64,000 bases of DNA from Agreia sp. VKM Ac-1783 (lineage in GTDB: Bacteria; Actinomycetota; Actinomycetes; Actinomycetales; Microbacteriaceae): assembly GCF_900177765.1 (NCBI RefSeq), contig NZ_FXWI01000001.1, positions 496,001 through 560,000 on the forward strand, written 5' to 3'. Made by a program: the position numbers and the translations under genes. Numbering within the stretch: the first letter of the stretch is position 1; each line of letters starts with the position of its first letter. The notes under the pieces were generated by a model. The model did no database searches and was not told the DNA's origin. It worked only from the letters and a program-made list of their open reading frames with translations. Shown here piece by piece: positions 34,057 through 42,200 of the stretch.

Positions 34057-35304
34057 GTGTTCGTTGGCATCACCAATACTCCACGCGACTATTCGTGGGG
34101 TTCGGCCACCGCGATCTCCGAACTCCTCGGGACCCCGGCATCCGGAGCGCCGCAGGCCGAGCTCTGGCTCGGCGCGCACCCGGGCTCGCCCTCGAGGATC
34201 GTCGACGGCTTGACCCCTCACGGCGCCCAGAACCTCGCCGAGTGGATCTCGAACGACCCGCACGGCTCGCTCGGAGGGTACACGCAGCTTCCTTTCCTGC
34301 TGAAGATCCTCGCGGCCGACGCACCCCTGTCTCTGCAGGCGCACCCCACGCTCGAGCGGGCGCGGCAGGGCTTCGAGGCGGAGAACGCTGCCGGCATCGC
34401 GCTCGACGCTCCGAACCGCAACTACAAAGACGCGCTGCACAAGCCCGAGGTCATCGTCGCGTTGAGCGACACCTTCGACGCGCTCTGCGGGTTCCGCCCG
34501 CTCGCCGAGGTGCGAGAGATCGCGGCGCTGCTCGAAGACTGGCAGACAGACTCGGATGCCGCTGGCTCGGCCGTTCTCGCCCCGTTCGTCTCACGGGCGC
34601 TCGCCGGCGGCGATGACGCCGCGGTGCTTCGCGGGCTCGTGGAGTGGCTCCTCGGGGGTTCGGAGGAGACGACTGCGCTCGTGCGCAAGGTCTCCGAGCT
34701 CGCTTCGACGCATGAGCCATCGACGGCCGGGCGGTACTCCGCATCCCTCCAGACCGTTCGGGAGCTCGCCACCGCGTACCCCGGCGACGCGGGCATCGTG
34801 ATGTCGCTGCTCCTCAACCGGGTGACCCTCTCGGCCGGTGAGGCGCTGTATCTGCCAGCCGGCAACATCCATGCGTATCTGAAGGGCTTGGGCGTCGAAC
34901 TGATGGCGGCCTCCGACAACGTGCTGCGTGGGGGACTCACTGCGAAGTACATCGACGTTCCCGAGCTGCTGTCGGTGCTCGACTTCGACCCGCTGCCCGT
35001 TCCCTACATTCGCCCGACGTTCCCCTCCGATGGTGTCGAGGAGTTCAGGCCGGGCGTTCCGGACTTCGTGCTGGTCCGCATCCACACCGAGCTGAACGAG
35101 CGCGCGGCCTACAGGCCGGACGGCCCCGCGATCGCGATCTGCATCGAGGGATCGTTCGAGATCCACGGCGAGCGCAGCGACATCACGCTGGAGCGCGGCC
35201 AGTCGGTGTTCATCACTCCCGAGGAAGGCGCGATCACGTTCACGGGCGTGGGAACGGTCTTCGTGGCCGCGCCGGGCGCCCCGGCGGAGAACGCGTCGCG
35301 CTAA
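34057..35304 (+). CDS. manA: Mannose-6-phosphate isomerase, class I
   Basis: ManA interconverts fructose 6-phosphate and mannose 6-phosphate, the entry to GDP-mannose. Zinc-site segments of the cupin fold are visible: LSLQAHPTLERA (Gln-x-His), NYKDALHKPEVIVAL (Lys-Pro-Glu) and YLPAGNIHAYL. At 415 residues it is normal for the class. GTG 34057 follows AGAAGG by 7 nt and starts at FVGITNTPRDYSWG; GTG 34015 is less well placed. Its TAA stop lies within the end of an 89-bp inverted-repeat element. ManA is also near whiB in mycobacteria. Confidence 0.95.
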   Translation: MFVGITNTPRDYSWGSATAISELLGTPASGAPQAELWLGAHPGSPSRIVDGLTPHGAQNLAEWISNDPHGSLGGYTQLPFLLKILAADAPLSLQAHPTLERARQGFEAENAAGIALDAPNRNYKDALHKPEVIVALSDTFDALCGFRPLAEVREIAALLEDWQTDSDAAGSAVLAPFVSRALAGGDDAAVLRGLVEWLLGGSEETTALVRKVSELASTHEPSTAGRYSASLQTVRELATAYPGDAGIVMSLLLNRVTLSAGEALYLPAGNIHAYLKGLGVELMAASDNVLRGGLTAKYIDVPELLSVLDFDPLPVPYIRPTFPSDGVEEFRPGVPDFVLVRIHTELNERAAYRPDGPAIAICIEGSFEIHGERSDITLERGQSVFITPEEGAITFTGVGTVFVAAPGAPAENASR

Positions 35305-35389
35305 GTCAGGACATTCTTCGCTAGGCGCACCGGCCTCCTTGATCTGACGAGACGTAGGTGCGGTCGCCGGTCGATTTGTCCTCAGTTAG
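35301..35389. repeat. 89-bp inverted-repeat element, left copy
   Basis: The element starts CTAAGTCAGGACATT (35301-35315) and ends TTTGTCCTCAGTTAG (35375-35389), imperfect terminal inverted repeats of 15 bp. It has the same length and ends as the copy at 36457-36545. Its left end supplies the TAA of manA and its right end the TAA of the minus-strand AbiEi-type gene. No coding capacity; MITE-like or a bidirectional terminator. Confidence 0.7.
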
Positions 35390-36345
35390 CGTGGCCGCAT
35401 TCGACGGAAATCACGGAGTTCTTTGGCTTCAAAGACAGTGCGGCTGATGATCGCCAGAGTTCTTGGCCAGGATTCGTAGATATGTCGGGGCAGGATGCGC
35501 AGGCTTGGCAGCCCCGCAGCGAATGAGCAAAGGGTCTTGTCGAAATCCCACGAAATCTGTCCATCGTCGCCGTGCCACCGTTTACTGTCGACGTCGAGGG
35601 TCACGACGCCGTCTATGAGAAGGTCGAACTTGCTGGTACCGGGGATCGGAAACTGTGTCTCGACTACGAAGCCCGCCCTTCGAAGTCGGACGCGCACGAC
35701 CGTCTCGTTGCCTGAATCCGCGGTCGCGTCGATCTCGGCGCGAAGATGTCGAAGTCGTGCGGGTAACTGGGTGAAGAGCCGGTCGATCTGTGCTTCCGTC
35801 ACGAACCGCGTACGCAACGCGGAGTCGATGCTGGCGATCGCGTGCTCTTCGTTCTGGCAGACGACGGCCTGCCGCAGTGATATCAGAGGGGGCATGAGCC
35901 AATCGCCCTGATACGACGGGCTTTCCAATTCGCGAAGTTCCGATCGCTGCCAATGTACGCGGGGAGCGCCCCGGTCGGCGATGAAATTGGTGTCGGAGCG
36001 TTGAATCGTTGCCGGAGCGCCCACTCGTGCAGCTTCGTCGATATGTAGGTCGTGAGCACTCCGTCTTACACAGACGTGGAGCCGAGTGTCGGTCCCGGCC
36101 CAGATTCGATGCCTGCGTAGCGCCGATAAACAGGCCACCTTGCCGCCGAGCCGAACCGCGCGCCTCTGATCAAGGTCAGCCTCGGCGCTCGCGTAGATTC
36201 CCCGTCGAACCGACTGAAGAATCTGAGCGGATCGCGCACGATCGATCATGCGCGCCGTCGCACCGAGCGACAGCAGGGTACTTCGGGACGCGACTCCGCC
36301 TGAGACCATCATCAGTTGGTGGATTCGAGAGACGTCGTCTGCCAT
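35386..36345 (-). CDS. AbiEi-type winged-helix plus DUF559/PD-(D/E)XK-like protein
   Basis: The 319-residue protein has an N-terminal winged-helix region (SRIHQLMMVSGGVASRSTLLSLGA ... VRRGIYA, broken by variable turns) like AbiEi antitoxins. A C-terminal nuclease-like domain follows with FDLLIDGVVTLDVDSKRWHG, resembling the D-x(n)-D-x-K core of DUF559/Vsr-type proteins. ATG 36345 was chosen; the frame is open to 36414. No AbiEii nucleotidyltransferase partner is next to it, so it is probably not a standard toxin-antitoxin pair. The codon usage and base content look less GC-rich than its neighbours, and it is bracketed by 89-bp repeats, both suggesting acquisition. Confidence 0.75.
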   Translation of the reverse strand: MADDVSRIHQLMMVSGGVASRSTLLSLGATARMIDRARSAQILQSVRRGIYASAEADLDQRRAVRLGGKVACLSALRRHRIWAGTDTRLHVCVRRSAHDLHIDEAARVGAPATIQRSDTNFIADRGAPRVHWQRSELRELESPSYQGDWLMPPLISLRQAVVCQNEEHAIASIDSALRTRFVTEAQIDRLFTQLPARLRHLRAEIDATADSGNETVVRVRLRRAGFVVETQFPIPGTSKFDLLIDGVVTLDVDSKRWHGDDGQISWDFDKTLCSFAAGLPSLRILPRHIYESWPRTLAIISRTVFEAKELRDFRRMRPR

Positions 36346-36456
36346 GCATCGATTGTGGAGACCGTCGGGGAGCCAGATCACGTGACGGGAACGTCGGTGA
36401 AATATGCAGACCATAGGACGGCTGTGGGGGAGTGGCCCACGCGCGAACTGGCCCAG

Positions 36457-36545
36457 CTAACTGAGGACATTCTTCGCGCGCCGCGCTTCCAGACGAGGAT
36501 CCAACGAGCTGGTCCCGTCGTCGCGATGGAAATGTCCTCACTTAG
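36457..36545. repeat. 89-bp inverted-repeat element, right copy
   Basis: The element starts CTAACTGAGGACATT (36457-36471) and ends AATGTCCTCACTTAG (36531-36545), inverted repeats with one mismatch over 15 bp. It is exactly as long as the left copy, and both share the extension CTTCGC after the left terminus. The interiors differ. It lies between the AbiEi-type gene and the GlxA-type regulator and carries no gene. Confidence 0.7.
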
Positions 36546-36570
36546 GGTGGTCAGGCGCACGAAACGGGGC

Positions 36571-37530
36571 TCAGCTCGCGAGTTCTCTCACGGAGAAGGT
36601 GCGGCGGTAGTTCGCCGGTGTCGTCTGCAGCGTCTTCACGAAGTGGTGCCGCATGACGGCGGCCGAGCCGAACCCCGTCTCCGAGGCGATCGCCTCGAGG
36701 CCGAGACTGGTCTCTTCCAACAGGTGCTGTGCGCGCATGAGTCGCTGCTTGTTGAGCCAGGCGGCGGGCGTCGTTCCGAGGTCTGCGCGAAATCGCCGAG
36801 CGAAGGTGCGGGAGGACATCAGGGCCTTGCGTGCAAGCTCGTCGACACTGAGATCGCGGTCGAGATTCTCGAGCATCCATTCTGTGACGCCCGCGAACGA
36901 GTCGCTCGGCTCTGCGGGCATGGGGGCGGCGATGAACTGCGCCTGGCCGCCCGCGCGTTGCGGGGGCACTACCATGCGGCGAGCGATGACGTTCGCGGCG
37001 GCAGCACCCAGCTCGGTGCGCACGAGGTGGAGTGCGGCGTCGATTCCTGCTGCGGTGCCGGCGCCCGTGATGATGTTGCCGTCTTGAACGAAGAGAACGT
37101 CGGGGTCGACCTCGATCTCGGGAAAGTCCCGAGCGAGTCGGTCGGCGTGCATCCAGTGTGTCGCGGCGCGCTTGCCGTTCAGCAGACCGGATTTCGCCAA
37201 GGTGAACGCGCCGCTGCAGACGGTGAGAATCCATGCGCCGCGATCGTTCGCCTCGTGAAGCACGCGCAGTACCTCGGGGTGAACGTCTCCGTCGATCATG
37301 TGCGCCGGGATCGCGATGAGATCTGCGTCTACCGCGGTGCTGAGATCGTTCATGATCATCATGACGTAGCCCATGCTCGTCGGAATGGGACCTGGCTCGG
37401 CTGCGGCGATGGTGAAGTCGAAGGTCGGACCGCCCATGTCGGCGCGATCGATGCCGAAGACCTCGCAGATGACGCCGAACTCGAACGGGGCGACATGGGG
37501 GAGTGCGATCAGGACGACCTTCTTCAGCAT
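36571..37530 (-). CDS. GlxA-type transcriptional regulator (DJ-1/PfpI plus AraC HTH)
   Basis: The 319-residue regulator combines an N-terminal DJ-1/PfpI-like domain (residues 1-180), with the nucleophile-elbow cysteine C105 in WILTVCSGAFTLAKSG, and two C-terminal AraC helix-turn-helix units (about 215-315: LSVDELARKALMSSRTFARRF and LEAIASETGFGSAAVMRHHF in short form). Such proteins are transcriptional activators that sense small metabolites. ATG 37530 was chosen over the upstream start at 37614, whose extra residues precede the conserved beta-strand KKVVLIAL. Targets are unknown. Confidence 0.88.
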   Translation of the reverse strand: MLKKVVLIALPHVAPFEFGVICEVFGIDRADMGGPTFDFTIAAAEPGPIPTSMGYVMMIMNDLSTAVDADLIAIPAHMIDGDVHPEVLRVLHEANDRGAWILTVCSGAFTLAKSGLLNGKRAATHWMHADRLARDFPEIEVDPDVLFVQDGNIITGAGTAAGIDAALHLVRTELGAAAANVIARRMVVPPQRAGGQAQFIAAPMPAEPSDSFAGVTEWMLENLDRDLSVDELARKALMSSRTFARRFRADLGTTPAAWLNKQRLMRAQHLLEETSLGLEAIASETGFGSAAVMRHHFVKTLQTTPANYRRTFSVRELAS

Positions 37531-37626
37531 GGGATTCTCTCGATAGGTGAAGCGTGGCAGTAAAACATGGAGCGTTGACATTCTTCCATCTGGTGGCTGC
37601 TTATCGCAATTCATAGCGTTACTGCC

Positions 37627-37758
37627 ATGATGATTTTTCTTGTGGTCATGGGTGTTCTCGCGGCAATTTCCATCGGCTGGACGGTGCGAGACTTGATCCG
37701 CGATGGGTACCGTCGCGTTCCGCTGGGTAAAGGAGTCGACGAATGGCGTGGTTGGTAA
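37627..37758 (+). CDS. Small single-pass membrane protein, 43 aa
   Basis: An ATG at 37627 opens a 43-codon frame: a hydrophobic helix (residues 2-18) followed by a basic tail TVRDLIRDGYRRVPLGKG and ending EWRGW. The RDGYRRVP tail resembles tiny membrane proteins I recall from other actinobacteria, but the match is by memory. The stop at 37756-37758 overlaps galE by 16 nt, and the galE ribosome site (AAAGGAG, 37728-37734) lies in this frame, so the two could be coupled. A role is not known. Confidence 0.55.
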   Translation: MMIFLVVMGVLAAISIGWTVRDLIRDGYRRVPLGKGVDEWRGW

Positions 37759-38702
37759 CGGGAGGCGCGGGATACATCGGGTCGCACGTGGTGAGAGCGT
37801 TCATCGAGCAGGGCATCGACGTGGTCGTGATCGACGATCTCTCGAGCGGGCACCGCGCCTTCGTCGATGAGGGAATCCCGTTCATCGACGGCAGCATCCT
37901 CGACGCCGACCTGCTGCGCGAGATCTTCGAAGACCATGCCATCTCGGGAGTCGTCCACGTCGCGGGCTACAAGTACGCCGGCGTCTCGGTGACGCGCCCG
38001 CTGCACACCTATGAACAGAACGTGACGGGAACGCAGGTGCTGCTCGGCGCCATGAGCGATGCCGGGGTCGACCGCATCGTCTTCTCGTCGAGCGCTGCCG
38101 TCTATGGAACCCCCGACACCGAGCTGGTGACGGAGTCGACGCCCAAGAGCCCTGAGTCGCCCTACGGCGAGTCGAAGCTGATCGGCGAGTGGTTGCTGCG
38201 CGACCAGGGAGTCGCCGCGGGTCTCGCGCACACCTCCCTCCGTTACTTCAACGTCGTCGGCTCCGGCTACCCCGATCTGTACGACACGAGCCCGCACAAT
38301 CTCTTCCCTCTCGTCTTCGAGGCGCTCCTCGACGGTCGTGTTCCCCGCATCAACGGCGACGACTACGACACCCCCGACGGCACGTGCGTCCGCGACTACA
38401 TCCATGTCTCCGACCTCGCCCTGTCGCATGTGGCCGCGGCGCGGCGTCTGGATGCCGGCGAGCCGGTCGAGCCGGCCTACAACCTCGGAAGCGGCGACGG
38501 CGCATCCGTCGGCCAGATCATGACCGCCATGGCCGAGGGAACGGGAATCCCGTTCGAACCCGAGATCGCACCGCGCCGGCCCGGCGATCCGGCTCGCATC
38601 GTCGCGTCAGGCGAATTGGCCGCACGCGACCTCGATTGGCGGATGCGCCACACGCTCGACGAGATGGTGCGCAGCGCATGGGCGGCGCGCCGGGGCGCCT
38701 AG
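37743..38702 (+). CDS. galE: UDP-glucose 4-epimerase
   Basis: GalE interconverts UDP-glucose and UDP-galactose for glycan synthesis. The 319-residue protein has GGAGYIG at residues 7-13, VHVAGYKYAGVSV near 71, SSSAAVYG and the catalytic SPYGESK (Y141, K145), then LRYFNVVGSG, RDYIHVSDLA and YNLGSGDGASV. It is typical of actinobacterial GalE proteins. ATG 37743 follows a strong AAAGGAG with 8-nt spacing. The product would complement dTDP- and GDP-sugars made by other genes in the window. Confidence 0.93.
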   Translation: MAWLVTGGAGYIGSHVVRAFIEQGIDVVVIDDLSSGHRAFVDEGIPFIDGSILDADLLREIFEDHAISGVVHVAGYKYAGVSVTRPLHTYEQNVTGTQVLLGAMSDAGVDRIVFSSSAAVYGTPDTELVTESTPKSPESPYGESKLIGEWLLRDQGVAAGLAHTSLRYFNVVGSGYPDLYDTSPHNLFPLVFEALLDGRVPRINGDDYDTPDGTCVRDYIHVSDLALSHVAAARRLDAGEPVEPAYNLGSGDGASVGQIMTAMAEGTGIPFEPEIAPRRPGDPARIVASGELAARDLDWRMRHTLDEMVRSAWAARRGA

Positions 38703-38712
38703 CTGATTTGGC

Positions 38713-38780
38713 GTGTCGCGGCGGCGTCGTTTAGTGCGACACGGTGTTGCGGCAAACCCTCTAGAAGCACTTGAGGGTTT
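38713..38780. promoter_or_regulatory. Two inverted repeats upstream of the whiB promoter
   Basis: GTGTCGC (38713-38719) pairs with GCGACAC (38736-38742); each arm contains GACAC, the short core recognised by WhiA. AAACCCTC (38754-38761) pairs perfectly with GAGGGTTT (38773-38780) across 11 nt, ending 12 bp before the -35 box. They could be the galE terminator, operators for whiB, or both. Confidence 0.45.
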
Positions 38781-38792
38781 ACGATCCGCGAC

Positions 38793-38821
38793 TTGACTCT
38801 CGCGAACTACACGGGTGTAAT
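38793..38821 (+). promoter_or_regulatory. whiB promoter
   Basis: A sigma-70-type promoter: TTGACT (38793-38798) and TGTAAT (38816-38821) separated by exactly 17 bp. It is 51 bp upstream of the whiB ATG, leaving a short 5' leader with AGAAGG at 38856-38861. Confidence 0.65.
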
Positions 38822-38872
38822 TAGCGGGAGGGGTTCGGCAGGTCGAATGCAGATCAGAAGGTAGAGCGTGGT

Positions 38873-39193
38873 ATGGCTATGGAATACCGCTCAGGCGTCC
38901 CAGAGGACTGGTTCGTCGATCCCGTCAATCTCGGTGTTCCTGGCGTACGTCAACAGGCACCGGTAGACGACGAGAATCCTCTCGCCTGGCAGACCGATTC
39001 GCTCTGCGCGCAGACCGATCCCGAAGCGTTCTTCCCTGAAAAGGGCGGATCGACTCGCGACGCCAAGCGCATCTGCACATCGTGCGAGGTCAAGGCGCAG
39101 TGCCTCGAGTACGCGCTCAAGAACGACGAGCGTTTCGGCATCTGGGGCGGCCTCTCCGAGCGCGAGCGTCGCAAGCTGCGCAAACAGGCCTAG
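38873..39193 (+). CDS. whiB: WhiB-family iron-sulphur transcription factor (WhiB2/WhmD-like)
   Basis: This 106-residue regulator binds a [4Fe-4S] cluster and partners the main sigma factor. Cluster ligands are C45, C68, C71 and C77 (SLCAQ, ICTSCEVKAQC), followed by the GIWGG turn at 89-93 and a basic C-terminal DNA-contact helix ERERRKLRKQ. The location beside manA/galE and the DUF3499-ahcY-mtrAB block matches the whiB2 locus in other actinobacteria, where the product controls division and septation. A second in-frame ATG is at 38879. Confidence 0.95.
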   Translation: MAMEYRSGVPEDWFVDPVNLGVPGVRQQAPVDDENPLAWQTDSLCAQTDPEAFFPEKGGSTRDAKRICTSCEVKAQCLEYALKNDERFGIWGGLSERERRKLRKQA

Positions 39194-39227
39194 CCGTTCC
39201 ACGAACGCAGGCCTCGATCTGACAGCT

Positions 39228-39245
39228 GTGCCGATATCTCGGCAC
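39228..39245 (+). terminator. Weak hairpin after whiB
   Basis: GTGCCGA-TATC-TCGGCAC is a perfect 7-bp stem with a 4-nt loop, 35 bp after the whiB stop. There is no T-tract, so termination is possible but unproven. Confidence 0.35.
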
Positions 39246-39296
39246 GCCGGGGGCTGACCGGCCGCTAGCTCGCGCGGCGCTTAGGGTCTAAGTGAT

Positions 39297-42200
39297 ATGC
39301 GCGCCCGAGTCACAGTAGTCCTAGTCGCCTCCAACGGAGCGGACTTCCTTCCGCGCACCCTCGACGCCGTGAAGGCGCAGACGAGGCAGCCCGACAGTCT
39401 CATCGTCGTCGACGTCGGCTCCACCGACTCGACACCCGCGCTGCTGTCCGGCGCCCTGCCGACCCACTTCATCCAGGCATCCGGTCGCCTCAGCTTCGGC
39501 ACGGCCGTCGCGCACGCCCTCGGCGTCGTTCCGCCGCCCGTCGACGAGAACGAGTGGCTGTGGCTCCTCGCTCACGACACAGCACCGGAACCCGACGCGC
39601 TCGCAGCCCTGCTCGCCGCAGTCGAGGTCAATCCGTCTGTGGCGGCCGCAGGTCCTAAGCAGATGGACTGGGAGCACTCCGACTACATCAGCGAGTTCGG
39701 CGAGACGATCACGCGATTCGGCGCCACATACTCGATGGCCGAGACCGAGCTCGACCAGGCTCAGCACGATCGCATGAGCGACGTGCTCGGCGTCGGAGCG
39801 GCCGGCATGCTCGTTCGTCACACCGTGTGGAACGACCTCTCCGGTTTCGACGATGCCCTCCCGACCGCTGACAACGGCCTCGACTTCAGCGTGCGCGTGC
39901 GTCTGGCCGGGCACCGCGTCATGGGGGTTCCGGCGGCGCGAATCGCCTCAGCCGGCGTCGGACTCGCAGGCCCGGGTCGCAGTGAGAAAGGACGCGCGAG
40001 GCGCAAGCGTCAGGCCGATCGCCGAGCTGCGCAGCTGCACCGGCGTCTCGTCTATGCGCCCGCCTTCGCCGTGGTCTTCCACTGGCTCTCGCTCGTTCCG
40101 CTCGCGGTCGTGCGCAGCCTCGCCCAGTTGGTGCGCAAGCAGCCCGGCGCCATCGGCGGAGAGCTATCGGCTGCCTTCCGTACGGCCTTCGGATCGCGCG
40201 TCACCGAGGCGCGTCGAAACCTGCGCGCCGCAAAGCGGGTGGGCTGGAACACGATTGCGCCGCTCCGTATACCGGGCGACGAGGTGCGACGTCGGCGTTC
40301 TCTGCAACGCGAAATCGCCCTCACGCATCTCCGTGGCGAGAAGGATCGCATCCAGTTCATCGCCACCGGCGGCGTCACGACGGTTCTGATCTTCGCCGTT
40401 CTCGGCCTCATCATGTTCGTTCCCCTCATCGGAGCGATCGCCCTCACGGGCGGTTCTCTGCTACCGGTGAGCGCCACTTTGGGTGAGCTGTGGAGCCACG
40501 TCGGGTATGGCTGGCGCGACATCGGCCTGGGCTTCGTCGGAGCAGCCGACCCGTTCACGAGTGTGCTCGCCGTTCTCGGGTCGATCACGTTCTGGTCTCC
40601 GTCTCTAGCGATCGTGGGCCTCTATCTCGCTGCACTGCCGCTCGCGGCTCTGGCCGCGTGGTTCCTCGCGGCTCGTCTGACGGACAAGCCTTGGCTGCGC
40701 GCTGTCGCCGCCGTGCTCTGGACGCTGGCGCCCACCTTCCTGTCCTCGCTCGATCAGGGCGCCATCGGAGCGGTCATCGCGCATCTGCTCCTTCCCTGGG
40801 TCGTGCTCGCGGGCCTCGCGGCGCGCAAATCGTGGTCGGCCTCTGCCATGGCGGCCATTCTGTTCGCTGTCACGCTGGCCGGCGCCCCGTCGCTGTGGCC
40901 GGCTCTGCTCATCGTCTGGGCCGTCTCCGTCGCCACGGCGGGTCGCAACGTCGCGCGCTACATCGGCATCCCGATTCCCGCCCTCGCCCTCTTCCTGCCC
41001 TTGGCCTGGGATCAGTTCCGTGCGGGCAACCCTCTCGGACTCCTTGCTGACCCGGGCGTTCCCGCGGTGCGCGAACCAGGGTCGATCCTGGCCCTGCTGA
41101 GTGGCATCCCCGATTCGGCACAGAGCGGATGGACCGGCCTGGCATCTATGGTCGGCATCGATTCGTCGGTGCTGCAGATCGTGCTGGCGATCGCCGTCGT
41201 TCCCTTGGCACTCGCGGCCCTACTCGCGCTGGTCCTGCCCGGTCCGAGCGTGACGCGGGCGATCGTCGCCGTCGTCGGTTCCATCCTCGGACTCGCCACG
41301 GCGATCGCATCGACGCGCATCTCGCTCGACGCCGTCGGAGCAGATCCGGTCATGCTCTGGGCCGGTCCGGGTCTGAGCCTCTATTGGCTCGGACTCATCT
41401 GCGCAGCTGTCGTGGGTCTGCACGCGCTCAAGCGGTTCTCCCTCGCTCCCGGGTTCCTGGCCGCGACCACGGTCGTCGTCGTCGCCGTGCCGCTCGTCGC
41501 GTCGACACTCCTCGGCTCTTCGGCCATTCAGACGACCGACGCCCGCCTGCTGCCCGCCTTCGTCACGGCCGAGGCGGCATCCACACCTCGAGTGGGCACG
41601 CTCGTGCTCACGCCGCAACGTGATGGCGGTATCAAGTCGGCCATCGTCACCGGAACCGGTGTGACGCTCGATGACCAGTCGACTCTCGCGGCGACGAACC
41701 GGGACGCGACACGCGACGCCGAACTTGCAGACCTGATCGGCAACCTGGCTTCTCAGAGCGGAAGCGACAGCACGCCTCGACTTGCCGAACTCGGCGTGGA
41801 GTTCGTGCTGCTCGCCAACCCGCCTGCAGAGGCCGATCCGGCGCTGACGACGACGACGACCCGGTCGACGGCGGCGTTCGATGCCAACGCGTCTCTGACG
41901 ACCGTGGGCAAGACCTTCGCCGGAAAGCTGTGGCAGATCACGGGCACCGACGGCATCTCGACTCTGCCCGAGCCCACGCCCAGCAACCTCGGGTCGGCGA
42001 CCGGAGTGCTCGTGCTCGTCGCGCAGGGAATCGTCTTCCTCCTCATGCTTCTCCTCGCTCTTCCCGCCGGGCGCCTGCAGCCCCACGGCACGCGCGCAGT
42101 GAGCGGGCTCGAGCCGGCCGGCGCATCCATGCCCGACGAGGTCGAGGGCGACGACGACGATGACGATGAAGACGACGACGAGAATGCGAAGGCACCGGAT

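Noticed and set aside
35386-36345. AbiE-type toxin-antitoxin system
   Set aside because: Only the AbiEi-like half is present; no AbiEii nucleotidyltransferase gene is adjacent on either side.
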